A DNA stretch of 64,000 nucleotides from contig NZ_LMVK01000001.1 in the NCBI RefSeq assembly GCF_001541315.1, positions 62,001 through 126,000 of the forward strand. Reading direction: 5' to 3'. The notes beneath the pieces were generated by a model. It made no database searches and had not been told where the DNA came from. It saw only the letters and a program-made list of their open reading frames with translations. Made by a program: the position numbers and the translations under genes. Numbering within the stretch: position 1 is the stretch's first letter; every line of letters begins with the position of its first letter. Below are positions 45,604-54,546 of the stretch, one piece after another. Source of the DNA: Agrobacterium tumefaciens str. B6. GTDB lineage: Bacteria; Pseudomonadota; Alphaproteobacteria; Rhizobiales; Rhizobiaceae.

Positions 45604-46644
45604 TCATCCGGTGGAATGATGCGCGTGTTTCTTGCGAATGTCCGTCGGTGTTGCCCCGAACCAGCGGGAAACGGAACGCGAAAACGCACCTGGCGTCGAA
45701 TAGCCAAGCCTGTAACTGATGTCGGATACCGGAAGATCGCTTTCCACGAGGAGTTTAAAACCGGCGTTTTTGCGAATGGCATCCTTTATCTCGTTGAGAT
45801 TGGTGCCGAGCTCAGCGAGCCGCCGTTGAAAACTCCGTTCCGACAGGTTGAAATAGGGAGCGATCTCGCTGAGCGAAAGCTCGGCATCCGAGAGCCGCAT
45901 CTGCATATACCGCTTCACCTGGTCGATGAAATGGGTCGCATCCGCCGATGTCTCCGGTCGCAACATGCGGCATTGCAGATTCATCAGTTCGAACAGCCGC
46001 TCATCCGTATTCGGATTGACCACATCGAGAAGCGATACCGGAAGACGCATGGTATGGATCGGCTGGGAAAAACTGACGCGCCGGGTCATTTTTTCTTTAA
46101 ATAGCTGAATATTATTCGGTTTCGGCCGCTCCAGACCGATCTCGATCTGGTTGATACGATCTCCGAGAATATCACGGAGGCGCTGTACCAGGACGGCGAG
46201 CGATAAATCCACATATTGATCGCGTTTGGCAATCACCGGTGCGAAGGACCATGACAGGGTTACCTGCGTGGCATCCGTTACCATGGTGAAATTGCTGTTG
46301 TTGGTGGCGTAATAGACATGGTCCTGAAGAAAGCGCAGGAAGGCCCGTACCGTCGGCGCGCTGATCAGGCCATATCCGAACGCGCCGGATGCGCCCGCTG
46401 GAAAGGCGGAGGCGCATTGCAGGCCAAAGGCGTCGTCACCGGAAATCAGTGCGCAGGTTTCGAGCAGACGGGAAAATCTATCGAGGCTGATGCGTTCCGT
46501 CAGGCTGCTGAATGTGGCGGGATCAATATCAAGAGCCTTGCAGATGGGAGTGATATCGATGCCCCGTGAACTGGCATAATTGCTGACGCCGGCAGCCAGA
46601 CCGGCCACCACACTTATCTCGTCACTGACCCTTTTTTCAGGCAT
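45604..46644 (-). CDS. AraC-family transcriptional regulator (OruR/ArgR-like architecture)
   Basis: A 346-residue regulator with an N-terminal arabinose-binding-like domain of the PF12625 type (VSNYASSRGIDITPICKALDIDP..., FGYGLISAPTVRAFLRFL) and a C-terminal double helix-turn-helix (LSLSEIAPYFNLSERSFQRRLAELGTNL and VSDISYRLGYSTPGAFSRSVSRWFGATP). This class typically controls nearby catabolic genes, but the adjacent phnN is part of the phosphonate pathway and no obvious target is seen. Confidence 0.88.
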   Translation of the reverse strand: MPEKRVSDEISVVAGLAAGVSNYASSRGIDITPICKALDIDPATFSSLTERISLDRFSRLLETCALISGDDAFGLQCASAFPAGASGAFGYGLISAPTVRAFLRFLQDHVYYATNNSNFTMVTDATQVTLSWSFAPVIAKRDQYVDLSLAVLVQRLRDILGDRINQIEIGLERPKPNNIQLFKEKMTRRVSFSQPIHTMRLPVSLLDVVNPNTDERLFELMNLQCRMLRPETSADATHFIDQVKRYMQMRLSDAELSLSEIAPYFNLSERSFQRRLAELGTNLNEIKDAIRKNAGFKLLVESDLPVSDISYRLGYSTPGAFSRSVSRWFGATPTDIRKKHAHHSTG

Positions 46645-46731
46645 CCCTCGCCTTGGCGTACCATGTTTGGAAATTGTCGCCTGATGGTAAGCCCTGAGAC
46701 AGCGTTTGTCGAGCAGCCCGGCTGCGGGATT

Positions 46732-47331
46732 CTAAGTACGGCTGGAGCCGACACTCTGCTGCAATAGCCGCAGGATGGTTCTGCCGGCGTCTTCGATTGC
46801 GCCGCTATTATCGACGGTCGTCACGTCGAAGTCCCCGACGACCGTCAGGGAACTGCGTTCCAGCCGTCGGAGAATATCTTCCCGGCTTTCCCGTCCGCGC
46901 TGCTCCAGCCGCCTTGCCAGCACGTCCGGCTGTGCGACGATGTTCACGACCTTGAGACGGGAAAAGGCGGTGCCGAAATGGGGCAGGGCGGAACGTGACC
47001 CGTTGGCGATGACCACGTCTCCCGCGTCGAGATGATGATAGACGGCAGCTGGAATGCCGTATTTCAACCCATGTGCCTCCCAGGAAACCGCGAAGGCGCC
47101 TGCATCTTTCAGGCGATTGAATTCGTGCATCGAAACGGCATCGTGATTTTCACCGCCCGCGTCGCCGCTGCGGGTAATGACGCGACGCGTGAAGTGGAAA
47201 CCCGGCCGGCCGGAAAGCTGGGTCGCCGCATAATCCATCAGCGTGTCCTTGCCGGCCCCGCTCGGCCCGACAACCACGATCATCGTACCGGGCGATTGTT
47301 CGCGCCGGTTATCCTGCCCATCGTCGGTCAT
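46732..47331 (-). CDS. phnN: Ribose 1,5-bisphosphate phosphokinase PhnN
   Basis: Phosphorylates ribose 1,5-bisphosphate to PRPP, recycling the ribosyl product of the C-P lyase pathway. The 199-residue kinase has a P-loop GPSGAGKDT at 22-30 and the guanylate-kinase-like FHFTRRVITRSGDAGGENH and GLKYGIP. Its ATG overlaps the phnM stop by 4 nt, so phnM and phnN are translationally coupled. Confidence 0.94.
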   Translation of the reverse strand: MTDDGQDNRREQSPGTMIVVVGPSGAGKDTLMDYAATQLSGRPGFHFTRRVITRSGDAGGENHDAVSMHEFNRLKDAGAFAVSWEAHGLKYGIPAAVYHHLDAGDVVIANGSRSALPHFGTAFSRLKVVNIVAQPDVLARRLEQRGRESREDILRRLERSSLTVVGDFDVTTVDNSGAIEDAGRTILRLLQQSVGSSRT

Positions 47332-48464
47332 GCCACGCGCTTGCCCTGACGCCAGACGGAACGGGCGACCGGCACGCCATCCTCGCGGTGAACCCGGACC
47401 AGATCGGCCCGCAATCCCGTCGCAATACGACCGCGATCAAGTAGGCCAACCGTCCGGGCGGGCGTGGCGGTGACCATGCGCAGCGCTTCCGGCAGGGTGA
47501 TGGCTTCCACCTGGTCGGCAAGCAGGAACGGTGCGAAGAGCAGGCTGAACGGCACGTAGTCGGAAGAAAGAACATCCAGCACGCCGATCTCGGCGAGATC
47601 GCGGGCGGCGATATTGCCGGAATGGGACTTGCCGCGAACGATGTTCGGCGCACCCATCAGTACGCTCATGCCGGCGCTGTGTGAGGCTTTTGCGGCTTCG
47701 ACGCTGGTCGGGAATTCCGCCAGCTTCACGCCGTGGCCGATCGCTTCGCCTACATGTGCTTCGGTGGCGTCGTCATGGCTCGCAACGGTGATGCCGCGTT
47801 CGGCGCAGCGGGCGGCCAGATAATCGCGGGGCTTGGTGGAATATTCCGCTGACGCGGCCTGCCGGCGCCGCACGAATTCGGCGAAGGCCTCGTCGCTCAA
47901 TCCGCGCTTCTTCTGATAATAGAAGATATACTGATCCATGGACTGGAACTGGCGCTGACCCGGGGAGTGGTCCATCAGCGAAATCAGCCGTACGCGCGGA
48001 TCCGTTTCGAAGTCTTCGAAATGGTCCAGTACGTCGGCGGACGCCACTTCGCAGCGCAGATGCAGCAGGTGGTCTGCGCGCAGGCGGTTCTGATCCGCCG
48101 CAGCCTCAATGGCGTCAGCCATTTCCCGCATTTCGCCCTTCTCGAAGCCGCCATCCTCATCCGAACCAAGCCGCAGGCAGTCGAACACGGTGGTGATGCC
48201 GGAGGCGGCCACCTGCGCGTCATGCGCCTGAATGGCGGCAATCTTGTCCCAGATCACGCCGGGACGCGGCGAATAATGCTGTTCCAGATGGTCGGTATGC
48301 AGTTCCACCAGACCGGGGATCAGAAAGTCACCTTCAAGGTCTTCGCCGGTTTTGGAAGCGCCCTCGCTGATATCGGCGATCTTGCCGTCACGGATCAGGA
48401 CGGATCCCAGAATAATATCGTCTTCCAGAACGATACGGGCATTGGAAAGGGCGTGCTCGGTCAT
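47328..48464 (-). CDS. phnM: Alpha-D-ribose 1-methylphosphonate 5-triphosphate diphosphatase PhnM
   Basis: Amidohydrolase that releases pyrophosphate from the ribosyl-triphosphate phosphonate intermediate, giving the 5-phosphate substrate for PhnJ. The 378-residue protein has the metal-binding VELHTDHLEQH and SHDDATEAHV segments. It lies between the DUF1045 gene and phnN with 4-nt overlaps on both sides. Confidence 0.95.
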   Translation of the reverse strand: MTEHALSNARIVLEDDIILGSVLIRDGKIADISEGASKTGEDLEGDFLIPGLVELHTDHLEQHYSPRPGVIWDKIAAIQAHDAQVAASGITTVFDCLRLGSDEDGGFEKGEMREMADAIEAAADQNRLRADHLLHLRCEVASADVLDHFEDFETDPRVRLISLMDHSPGQRQFQSMDQYIFYYQKKRGLSDEAFAEFVRRRQAASAEYSTKPRDYLAARCAERGITVASHDDATEAHVGEAIGHGVKLAEFPTSVEAAKASHSAGMSVLMGAPNIVRGKSHSGNIAARDLAEIGVLDVLSSDYVPFSLLFAPFLLADQVEAITLPEALRMVTATPARTVGLLDRGRIATGLRADLVRVHREDGVPVARSVWRQGKRVA

Positions 48465-49159
48465 GGGTTCGCATCTTTCTTTGGTGGCTGGCCAAGGGGG
48501 TGCCAGCTATGAACGGTAAAGGGTGCGCCGCGCGTTTCTTCAATGAACAAAGCGAGGCCGGAAATAGTGAGAGGCTTGTCAACGAATTCGGAAAACCGCG
48601 CCGACAGCACCTCTTGCATGGCGGGCTGTTCGGTTTCATCGATGCGGCCGGTCAGCGTCATGTGAAAACGGAAATCATCCATGACATGCGGATAACCCCA
48701 GAGCGACAGATTTTGCCGCTGGCTTTCCGTCAGCATCTGTGGCCGCCGACGGGCAATATCGGTCTCCGAGAGGGGTGCACGAAACCGGTCGAAATGGTCG
48801 ACGATCTCGGCGGCAAAATCCTGCAGCGGCTGATAGATGCGGTCGGGGACCAGTGCGTAAAAAGGCCCTAGCGCACCGACAACGACGCGCGGAATCTCGA
48901 AGACGGACTGGCTGGCTGCGAAATCTTCAAACGCCGAGAGCAGTTCCGCTTCGCTGTATTTTTCGGCAAGTTCGAAAGGAGCCTTCAGCGTCGCGTGGAA
49001 ACCGTAGCGGCGAGGCTCCTCCGTCATCTCGGCATAGTCGTCGTGGTCGTCATGCAATGTGCCGGAAAATGCATTGCGGCCCAGCCATCGTGACGCTGCC
49101 TCGGTCAACGGATGATCTTTAGCCGGAGAAAAATAGATGGCGTAGCGCACGGCAAGCAC
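48461..49159 (-). CDS. DUF1045 phosphonate-associated protein with 2H phosphoesterase motifs
   Basis: A 232-residue protein of the DUF1045/TIGR03223 family found with C-P lyase genes. It contains two HxTL motifs, HATL (His55, Thr57) and HMTL (His166, Thr168), the hallmark of 2H phosphoesterases that open cyclic phosphates. The C-P lyase product is a 1,2-cyclic phosphate normally opened by PhnP, and no phnP is seen in the window, so this may take that role; that is inference. Start GTG at 49159 is uncertain; a GTG at 49150 is also possible. It is first in the DUF1045-phnM-phnN unit, overlapping phnM by 4 nt. Confidence 0.83.
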   Translation of the reverse strand: MLAVRYAIYFSPAKDHPLTEAASRWLGRNAFSGTLHDDHDDYAEMTEEPRRYGFHATLKAPFELAEKYSEAELLSAFEDFAASQSVFEIPRVVVGALGPFYALVPDRIYQPLQDFAAEIVDHFDRFRAPLSETDIARRRPQMLTESQRQNLSLWGYPHVMDDFRFHMTLTGRIDETEQPAMQEVLSARFSEFVDKPLTISGLALFIEETRGAPFTVHSWHPLGQPPKKDANP

Positions 49160-49384
49160 TCTTCAGTGTCATGGGAAACCAAGGATGAGAAGCTATTTGG
49201 CGTGACTCGCCCGCTTCCCGCAAGGTCAGGAGTGCGAGGTAATCGGTTTCCGTGACAGAATGATGATGCGGAAGGAAAAAAGCGCATTCGAAATGCGGCA
49301 AATCTTCAGAATATGCCGAAGACACAGAAGGACCTGACGAGGCGGTGCGGCTGGCAGAAATAAGGACTGCGCGAGTGTCCTGAT

Positions 49385-49419
49385 GGGATGACGAACGTCG
49401 TTGCGACTTTCGTCATCCC
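49385..49419. repeat. 11-bp inverted repeat downstream of phnE1
   Basis: GGGATGACGAA (49385-49395) and TTCGTCATCCC (49409-49419) are perfect inverted arms with a 13-nt loop, about 14 nt past the phnE1 stop on the minus strand. There is no T-run. It probably protects or ends the phnCDE2E1 transcript. Confidence 0.5.
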
Positions 49420-49432
49420 ACCCCATCAAAGC

Positions 49433-50782
49433 TCAGTGCTGTGTTTTGCCGATCAGGCGCGAACGCAGTGAGTTAGAGATATGGTCGAACAGGAAAACGA
49501 CCAGGAGGATAAGCAGAACCATATAGGCGACCTTGTCCCAGTCGGCATTGGTGCCCATCGCTTCCAGTAGTTTAAGACCAATGCCGCCCGCACCCACCGC
49601 ACCGATGATGGTGGCGGAGCGCGTGTTGCTTTCCCAGAAATAAAGCGATTGCGAAATGAAGACCGGCAGAACCTGCGGCAGCACACCGAAACGATTGACG
49701 GCAATCGGGGATGCGCCGACCGATTTGACGCCCTCGCGCTGCTTGTCATCGACATTCTCCAGCGCCTCAGCATAGACCTTGCCCAACGCTCCTGTATCGG
49801 TGAAGAAGATCGCGGCAATGCCGGGGATCGGTCCGGGGCCGAAACTGCGAGTGAAGAACAGCGCCCAGATCAGCATGTCGATCGAGCGCAGGAAGTCGAA
49901 CAGGCGCTTCATGCCCCAGTTTGCGGCCTTGTTGGCGGTAATGTTGCGCGCGGCGATAAAGGCGAGCGGCAGGGCGACGACTGTACCGAACAGCGTGCCG
50001 ACAAAGGCCATGACCAGCGTCTGCATCAGCTTGGAAAGAATATCGGCATGTTGCCAGACGCTGTTGTCGAGGAAATCATCGACCATGTGGCCGATATTGG
50101 AGCGCTCGGGATCGAGCCTCTCTCCCCACAGCGCCACAGCGGCGAGTTCGCCATAACCCTTGCCCCAGAATTCCGATTTGGTGTCGAACAGGAAGTTCGC
50201 CCATCCGAGGAAGCGGCGCTGCACATAGACCTGGCTGATGCGGATTTCCGCCTGACCGGCAAAACCGTAATGCACGAGGACCTTCTTGCCGTCCTGCTGG
50301 ATTTCGTCGGGCAGGCCCTGTGGTGCGACTGCTGCATCGTCGTTGATGATAACAGGGTAGCTCTTGCCGTCGACATAAACATCCACCCGTGTCGGCGTCA
50401 CGTCGAGGCGGTTGTCCGAGCCCGCATAGACGACGCTATAGCCGCCATCCGGTAAAGGCTGCAGCCAGTCGATCTTTGCATTTGTCGGATATTGACCGCG
50501 GCTCGACCATTGCGGCTGAACCTTGCCGTCTTCGAAACGAAGGCGTGGCTGGGCGCGCCAGGAGTACCAGTCCTGAATATAGCTCGAGGCGCGATCCCAG
50601 CGGCCCTGCATGAAAGCCGGACCGACATTGAAAAAGAAAAAGCAGCCGATGAGATAGGCAGTGACGGCGAGAAGGCCGACGAGCAGACCATATCGCTGCA
50701 TGAAACTGCGGTTGAACACCTGCGGATGTGTAGCCGTCAATCTTTCGCGGTCGGCGGTGTTGAGAATGAAGCTGGACGACAT
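49433..50782 (-). CDS. phnE: Phosphonate ABC transporter permease PhnE1 (long form)
   Basis: Permease of the phosphonate/phosphate-ester importer. The 449-residue protein is long because a periplasmic domain of about 190 residues (about 50-240, with DWYSWRAQPRLRF and RVDVYVDGKSYPVII) sits between the first helix and the permease core. The core has LIWALFFTRSFGPGP and the loop GVKSVGASPIAVNRFGVLPQVLP. The same long/short permease pair is known in rhizobial PhnE/PhoT systems. Its ATG overlaps the stop of the short permease by 4 nt. Confidence 0.92.
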   Translation of the reverse strand: MSSSFILNTADRERLTATHPQVFNRSFMQRYGLLVGLLAVTAYLIGCFFFFNVGPAFMQGRWDRASSYIQDWYSWRAQPRLRFEDGKVQPQWSSRGQYPTNAKIDWLQPLPDGGYSVVYAGSDNRLDVTPTRVDVYVDGKSYPVIINDDAAVAPQGLPDEIQQDGKKVLVHYGFAGQAEIRISQVYVQRRFLGWANFLFDTKSEFWGKGYGELAAVALWGERLDPERSNIGHMVDDFLDNSVWQHADILSKLMQTLVMAFVGTLFGTVVALPLAFIAARNITANKAANWGMKRLFDFLRSIDMLIWALFFTRSFGPGPIPGIAAIFFTDTGALGKVYAEALENVDDKQREGVKSVGASPIAVNRFGVLPQVLPVFISQSLYFWESNTRSATIIGAVGAGGIGLKLLEAMGTNADWDKVAYMVLLILLVVFLFDHISNSLRSRLIGKTQH

Positions 50783-51768
50783 CAGGCCGCTCCCCGTCCG
50801 AATTCGAAGGATTGCTGGCCGATCAGCCTGCGGCGCAGCCAGCTGGAGAACTGGTCGACGGCGATGATGGTGATCAGCAGAAGGATGATGATGGCATAGG
50901 TCTTCGACGCATGATCGTTGCCAATCGACAGCCGAAAGACCTCACCGATGCCGCCGCCGCCGACCGCACCGATGATGGTGGAGGCGCGTACGTTGATTTC
51001 GGCGCGCAGCAAGGCGTAGGAAACGAAATTGGGCAGAACCTGCGGCACGATGGCGAAACGCACCCGCTCCAGCCAGTTGGCGCCGGCGGCGCGCAGGCCT
51101 TCATCCGGCTTCATGTCGGCATTTTCCACCACTTCGAAGAAGAGCTTGCCTAGCGCACCGATCGTGTGGACCGAAATCGCGATGATCGCCGCGATCGGAC
51201 CGATCGACAGGATTGCGGTGAGCAGCCCGGCGACGACGATTTCCGGAAAGGCGCGCAGCACTTCCATCACCCGGCGCACCACCCAGCGCACGAGGCCGGC
51301 GCCGACGAGATTGGTGGAGGCGAAGAAGCAGAGCACGAAGGCAAAACCCGTGCCGATGATTGTCGAGACCAGTGCAATATTGAGGGTGATGATCAGCTGG
51401 TAGATGAAGTGGGGGATGTAGAAACCATCGGTGATGTAAACGCGGTCCGCGACATAGTTGTATTTCAGCGAACCATCCGCATAGGGCGACGGCAGGTCGA
51501 ACATCGCACGGAAGATTTCCAGCGGACTATCGGGCACGAAGGTCTTCATGAAATCGAAGAAATAGGGCAGGCGCTCGAAGAACTTGCCTGAATTGGCCGC
51601 ATTGGCGAAATTCAGCGAGGCGGCTAGGATGGCGAGAAAGATCACGAGCGAAATGACGGTATAGATCCGCCGTGTCGCAAGCTGCTGTTGATAGTGGCGC
51701 ATGACCGTCTGGGACGATGCGCTCAACCTCTCGGGCGAGAGGGTGCCATGGTGCAGTGTGGTCGCCAT
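50782..51768 (-). CDS. phnE: Phosphonate ABC transporter permease PhnE2 (short form)
   Basis: Second permease, 328 residues, with a BPD_transp_1-type core. LRAFPEIVVAGLLTA and EGLRAAGANWLERVRFAIVPQVLP (EAA loop) match PhnE. It lies between phnD and the longer PhnE1, forming a likely heterodimeric channel. A strong hairpin separates it from phnD. Confidence 0.93.
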   Translation of the reverse strand: MATTLHHGTLSPERLSASSQTVMRHYQQQLATRRIYTVISLVIFLAILAASLNFANAANSGKFFERLPYFFDFMKTFVPDSPLEIFRAMFDLPSPYADGSLKYNYVADRVYITDGFYIPHFIYQLIITLNIALVSTIIGTGFAFVLCFFASTNLVGAGLVRWVVRRVMEVLRAFPEIVVAGLLTAILSIGPIAAIIAISVHTIGALGKLFFEVVENADMKPDEGLRAAGANWLERVRFAIVPQVLPNFVSYALLRAEINVRASTIIGAVGGGGIGEVFRLSIGNDHASKTYAIIILLLITIIAVDQFSSWLRRRLIGQQSFEFGRGAA

Positions 51769-51790
51769 GCCGCTTTTCCTTTATTGGCAA

Positions 51791-51820
51791 AAGCGGCGGT
51801 GCCGCTGGGCACCGCCGCTT
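51791..51820 (-). terminator. Intercistronic hairpin between phnD and phnE2
   Basis: AAGCGGCGGTGCC (51791-51803) and GGCACCGCCGCTT (51808-51820) form a perfect 13-bp stem with a 4-nt loop, 18 nt past the phnD stop on the minus strand. The T-run is short (TTTTGCC), so partial termination or 3'-end protection of phnD mRNA is more likely than a full stop. Confidence 0.65.
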
Positions 51821-51838
51821 CCGGATATGATCTGAGGA

Positions 51839-52744
51839 TCAGCCGCCGATAACGGACTTACGGGCGTCGATGATCGTCTGGTAGAAGGACGGGTCGACCT
51901 TGATGTAGGCGGTGTTCTTGCCCTGGGTGAAACCCTGGAAGCAGGCGAGGTCCTTCTTCGGCAGTTCCATGAAGAAGTTTTCGACCTTCTGCTTCATCGC
52001 GTCGCCGAGCTTGTTGGTGACCATGAGCGGGCCGTTCGGGATCAGCGGCGACTTCCAGACTTCGACGATATCGTCCATGTCGAGGTTGCCCTTCTTGACC
52101 ATCTGGTAGAGGTTGCCGGCCGTGTAGCCTTCTTCCCACTTGCCGACGCCCGAACCGAAGGTGGTGCCGACGTCGAACTTCTTGTCGAGAACGGCGAGAA
52201 CGAGGTTCTCATGGCCGCCGCCGAAACCGGTTTCGGAGAAGTATTCCTTGACCGGAACGCCGGTTTCCTTCGGAATAGCCACGTTCGGAACGAGGAAGCC
52301 GGAGGTGGAGTCAGGGTCGGCGAAGCCGATCTTCTTGCCCTTGGCGTCTGCCAGCGTCTTGATGCCGCTGTCCTTGCGGGCAACCATGATCGTGTAATAA
52401 CCGGTCGAACCGTCAGCGCCAGCCGTGGTCAGGATCGGGTCGACGGCCTTCGGATCGGCCAGAGCGATCTTGGCGTAGGAGGAAGCGCCCATGGAGGCGA
52501 TGTCGATGGTGCCGCCGAGCAGACCCTGGATGACACCGTTATAGTCCGGCGACGGGAAAACCTGAACTTCGGAAACGCCGGTTGCAGCCTTGAGGCCATC
52601 GGCAACGCACTTGGTGTTGCGGATCTGGTCGGCTTCGTTTTCGGAACCGTCGAGACCGATGCGCAGAACCTTGACGTCCTGAGCCATGGCGGAACCGGCC
52701 AGAACGCCAAGGGCGACTGCCGAAAGAAGGACTTTCTTCAACAT
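51839..52744 (-). CDS. phnD: Phosphonate ABC transporter substrate-binding protein PhnD
   Basis: Periplasmic phosphonate-binding protein, 301 residues, with signal MLKKVLLSAVALGVLAGSAMA. Conserved family segments include VLRIGLDGSENEADQIR, FPSPDYNGVIQGLLGGTIDIASMGASSYA, GKKIGFADPDSTSGFLVPN and GSGVGKWEEG. The ATG at 52744 is preceded by an AGGAG box; upstream in-frame sequence overlaps phnC and is not conserved. It follows phnC by 86 nt. Confidence 0.95.
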   Translation of the reverse strand: MLKKVLLSAVALGVLAGSAMAQDVKVLRIGLDGSENEADQIRNTKCVADGLKAATGVSEVQVFPSPDYNGVIQGLLGGTIDIASMGASSYAKIALADPKAVDPILTTAGADGSTGYYTIMVARKDSGIKTLADAKGKKIGFADPDSTSGFLVPNVAIPKETGVPVKEYFSETGFGGGHENLVLAVLDKKFDVGTTFGSGVGKWEEGYTAGNLYQMVKKGNLDMDDIVEVWKSPLIPNGPLMVTNKLGDAMKQKVENFFMELPKKDLACFQGFTQGKNTAYIKVDPSFYQTIIDARKSVIGG

Positions 52745-52830
52745 GGACTTTCTCCTGTTTCCCGGCAAGCCGGAGTTTGTTGTGAAGTATTCGGCCCTTG
52801 ACGCGGGCGCAAACGATGCTGAGCGGTTCC

Positions 52831-53691
52831 TCAGAGCCCGGCGAGAGCGAGCGGTTCGGGGCCGGCAGATTGCTGCACCGGACGCGCGGCAAGCTGCGCG
52901 CCGGGAATGTTGATGCTGGTCGAGGTCATGGTCTCGTCGATGCCGGAGCCTTGAGAATCGGTTCCGTAAATCTCTGTAACGGCCGCAGCCGTCAGTTCGG
53001 CGGGCGTTCCGTCGAAGACGACGCGGCCCTGAGACATGCCGATGATGCGTTCGCAATAATTGCGCGCCGTATCCAGCGTATGCAGGTTGGTGATGACGGT
53101 GATGCCTTCGCGCTCATTGATGTCACGCAGCGCGTCCATCACGATCTTGGCGTTCAGCGGATCGAGCGAAGCAATCGGCTCATCGGCCAGCACCATCTTC
53201 GGAGACTGCATCAGCGCACGTGCAATGGCGACACGCTGCTGCTGGCCGCCGGAAAGCGTGCCCGCCGCCTGCATGGCCACATGCTCAATACCGAGCCGCT
53301 CCAGCGCGGCGATCGCCATCAGGCGCTCTTCATGGGTGAAGATGTTGAACAGGCTGAGCGCCGTCGAACGGTGATTGAGGCGGCCCAGCATGACATTGGT
53401 CAGCACGTCGAGGCGCGGCACCAGATTGAACTGCTGGAAGATCATGGCGCAGTCGCGCTGCCAGTTGCGGAGCGCCGCGCCCCTCAACGCCGAAACTTCC
53501 GTGTCGTTGAAATGAATGGAACCCGAGGAGGGGTCAACGAGGCGGTTGATCATGCGCAGCAGCGTCGATTTTCCCGCACCCGAGCGTCCGATCACGCCGA
53601 CCATCTGACCTTGCGGTATCTCGACATCAACGGAATCGACCGCAGTGTGCTTGCCGAAACGGCGCGTGACTTGCTTCAGGTGAAAGCTCAT
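52831..53691 (-). CDS. phnC: Phosphonate ABC transporter ATP-binding protein PhnC
   Basis: ATPase of the phosphonate importer, 286 residues. Walker [10 protein letters not shown] is at 35-43, with MIFQQFNLV, signature LSGGQQQR and Walker [23 protein letters not shown] replaces the usual THD as in PhnC. The ATG at 53691 has a GGGGA box upstream. It starts the phnC-D-E2-E1 unit, with a Pho-box-like array about 60 nt upstream. Confidence 0.95.
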   Translation of the reverse strand: MSFHLKQVTRRFGKHTAVDSVDVEIPQGQMVGVIGRSGAGKSTLLRMINRLVDPSSGSIHFNDTEVSALRGAALRNWQRDCAMIFQQFNLVPRLDVLTNVMLGRLNHRSTALSLFNIFTHEERLMAIAALERLGIEHVAMQAAGTLSGGQQQRVAIARALMQSPKMVLADEPIASLDPLNAKIVMDALRDINEREGITVITNLHTLDTARNYCERIIGMSQGRVVFDGTPAELTAAAVTEIYGTDSQGSGIDETMTSTSINIPGAQLAARPVQQSAGPEPLALAGL

Positions 53692-53749
53692 TTCCCCGTC
53701 CAATCTTCTTTTGACGGGGTTCGACGTAACAGCGGCGCGTGAAGTGGGG

Positions 53750-53778
53750 ATGTCAGTTTGATGAATAAAATATTACAG
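53750..53778 (-). promoter_or_regulatory. Pho-box-like triple repeat upstream of phnC
   Basis: Read on the minus strand, three 7-bp half-sites CTGTAAT, TATTCAT and CTGACAT are spaced by 4-nt A+T-rich linkers (ATTT, CAAA), i.e. an 11-bp period. The PhoB half-site consensus is CTGTCAT. PhoB control of phn/pho transport genes is established in Sinorhizobium; this site is inferred from the repeat pattern and position about 60 nt before phnC. Confidence 0.7.
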
Positions 53779-53873
53779 ATTTCCCTGGGCTTGGCGTCCA
53801 CCTGTTCGCCGACGAAGCTCTCGAGAGGCATGTCAGGGCGTTGAAATTCGCCGGCATTTTAGAGTGTATCGAC

Positions 53874-53904
53874 AAAAATCCCGGGGTTTCGCCCCGGGAT
53901 TTGC
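53874..53904 (-). terminator. Rho-independent terminator after the phnG-L-acyltransferase operon
   Basis: AAATCCCGGGG (53876-53886) pairs with CCCCGGGATTT (53892-53902), 5-nt loop, followed on the minus strand by TTTTTGTC. It lies about 25 nt past the acyltransferase stop, separating this operon from phnC. Confidence 0.9.
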
Positions 53905-53928
53905 ACTTGCCTTGCCAGAGGTGAGATT

Positions 53929-54546
53929 TCACCCACCATATTTTGCAACGAAATCCTTGGCATCCAGGTTGCGGAAATCGTCGAGAGCGACGCGCAATGT
54001 TCCGTGATCCCAATCCCACCACTTCAGATCATCCATTTGCCGGCCCAGCTCCGTCGGGAAGCGTTCCCGGATCAGCCGTGCGGGTACGCCGCCGACAATG
54101 GTATAGGGCGCAACGTCTTTCGAGACGACCGCACCCGCCCCGATCACCGCGCCGTTCCCAACTGTGACGCCGGGCAGGATCGTTGCGCCATGGCCGATCC
54201 AGACATCGTGGCCGATCACCACGCGTTTGGCGCGGCGGGCGGCAAAGAAGTCCGTTTCATCCTCGGCGTCGTCCCAATAGCTGTGAGCGCGATAGGTGAA
54301 ATGATGCAGCGTCGCCCGCTGCATCGGGTGATTGGTAGCGTTGATCCGGACGGAAGCGGCGATATTGACGAATTTGCCGATGGTGGCGCACCATATCGCA
54401 CCATCCTGCATGACATAGGAGTAATCGCCCATCTCGACTTCCTCGATGCGGCAGCGTTCCGAGATTTCGGTGTAGCGGCCGATCGAGGAATTGGTGACGC
54501 GTGCGCTTTCGTGGATGACGGGTTCGAGACCGACTTTCACGCTCAT
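53929..54546 (-). CDS. Phosphonate-associated hexapeptide-repeat acyltransferase (TIGR03308-like)
   Basis: A 205-residue left-handed beta-helix protein of the xenobiotic/chloramphenicol-type acetyltransferase group. Hexapeptide repeats are visible in [13 protein letters not shown] and [43 protein letters not shown]. Members of this family occur specifically with C-P lyase genes. PhnO, an unrelated GNAT acetyltransferase, acts on aminoalkylphosphonates in E. coli, and this protein may substitute for it; that is inference. It overlaps phnL by 4 nt. Confidence 0.85.
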   Translation of the reverse strand: MSVKVGLEPVIHESARVTNSSIGRYTEISERCRIEEVEMGDYSYVMQDGAIWCATIGKFVNIAASVRINATNHPMQRATLHHFTYRAHSYWDDAEDETDFFAARRAKRVVIGHDVWIGHGATILPGVTVGNGAVIGAGAVVSKDVAPYTIVGGVPARLIRERFPTELGRQMDDLKWWDWDHGTLRVALDDFRNLDAKDFVAKYGG

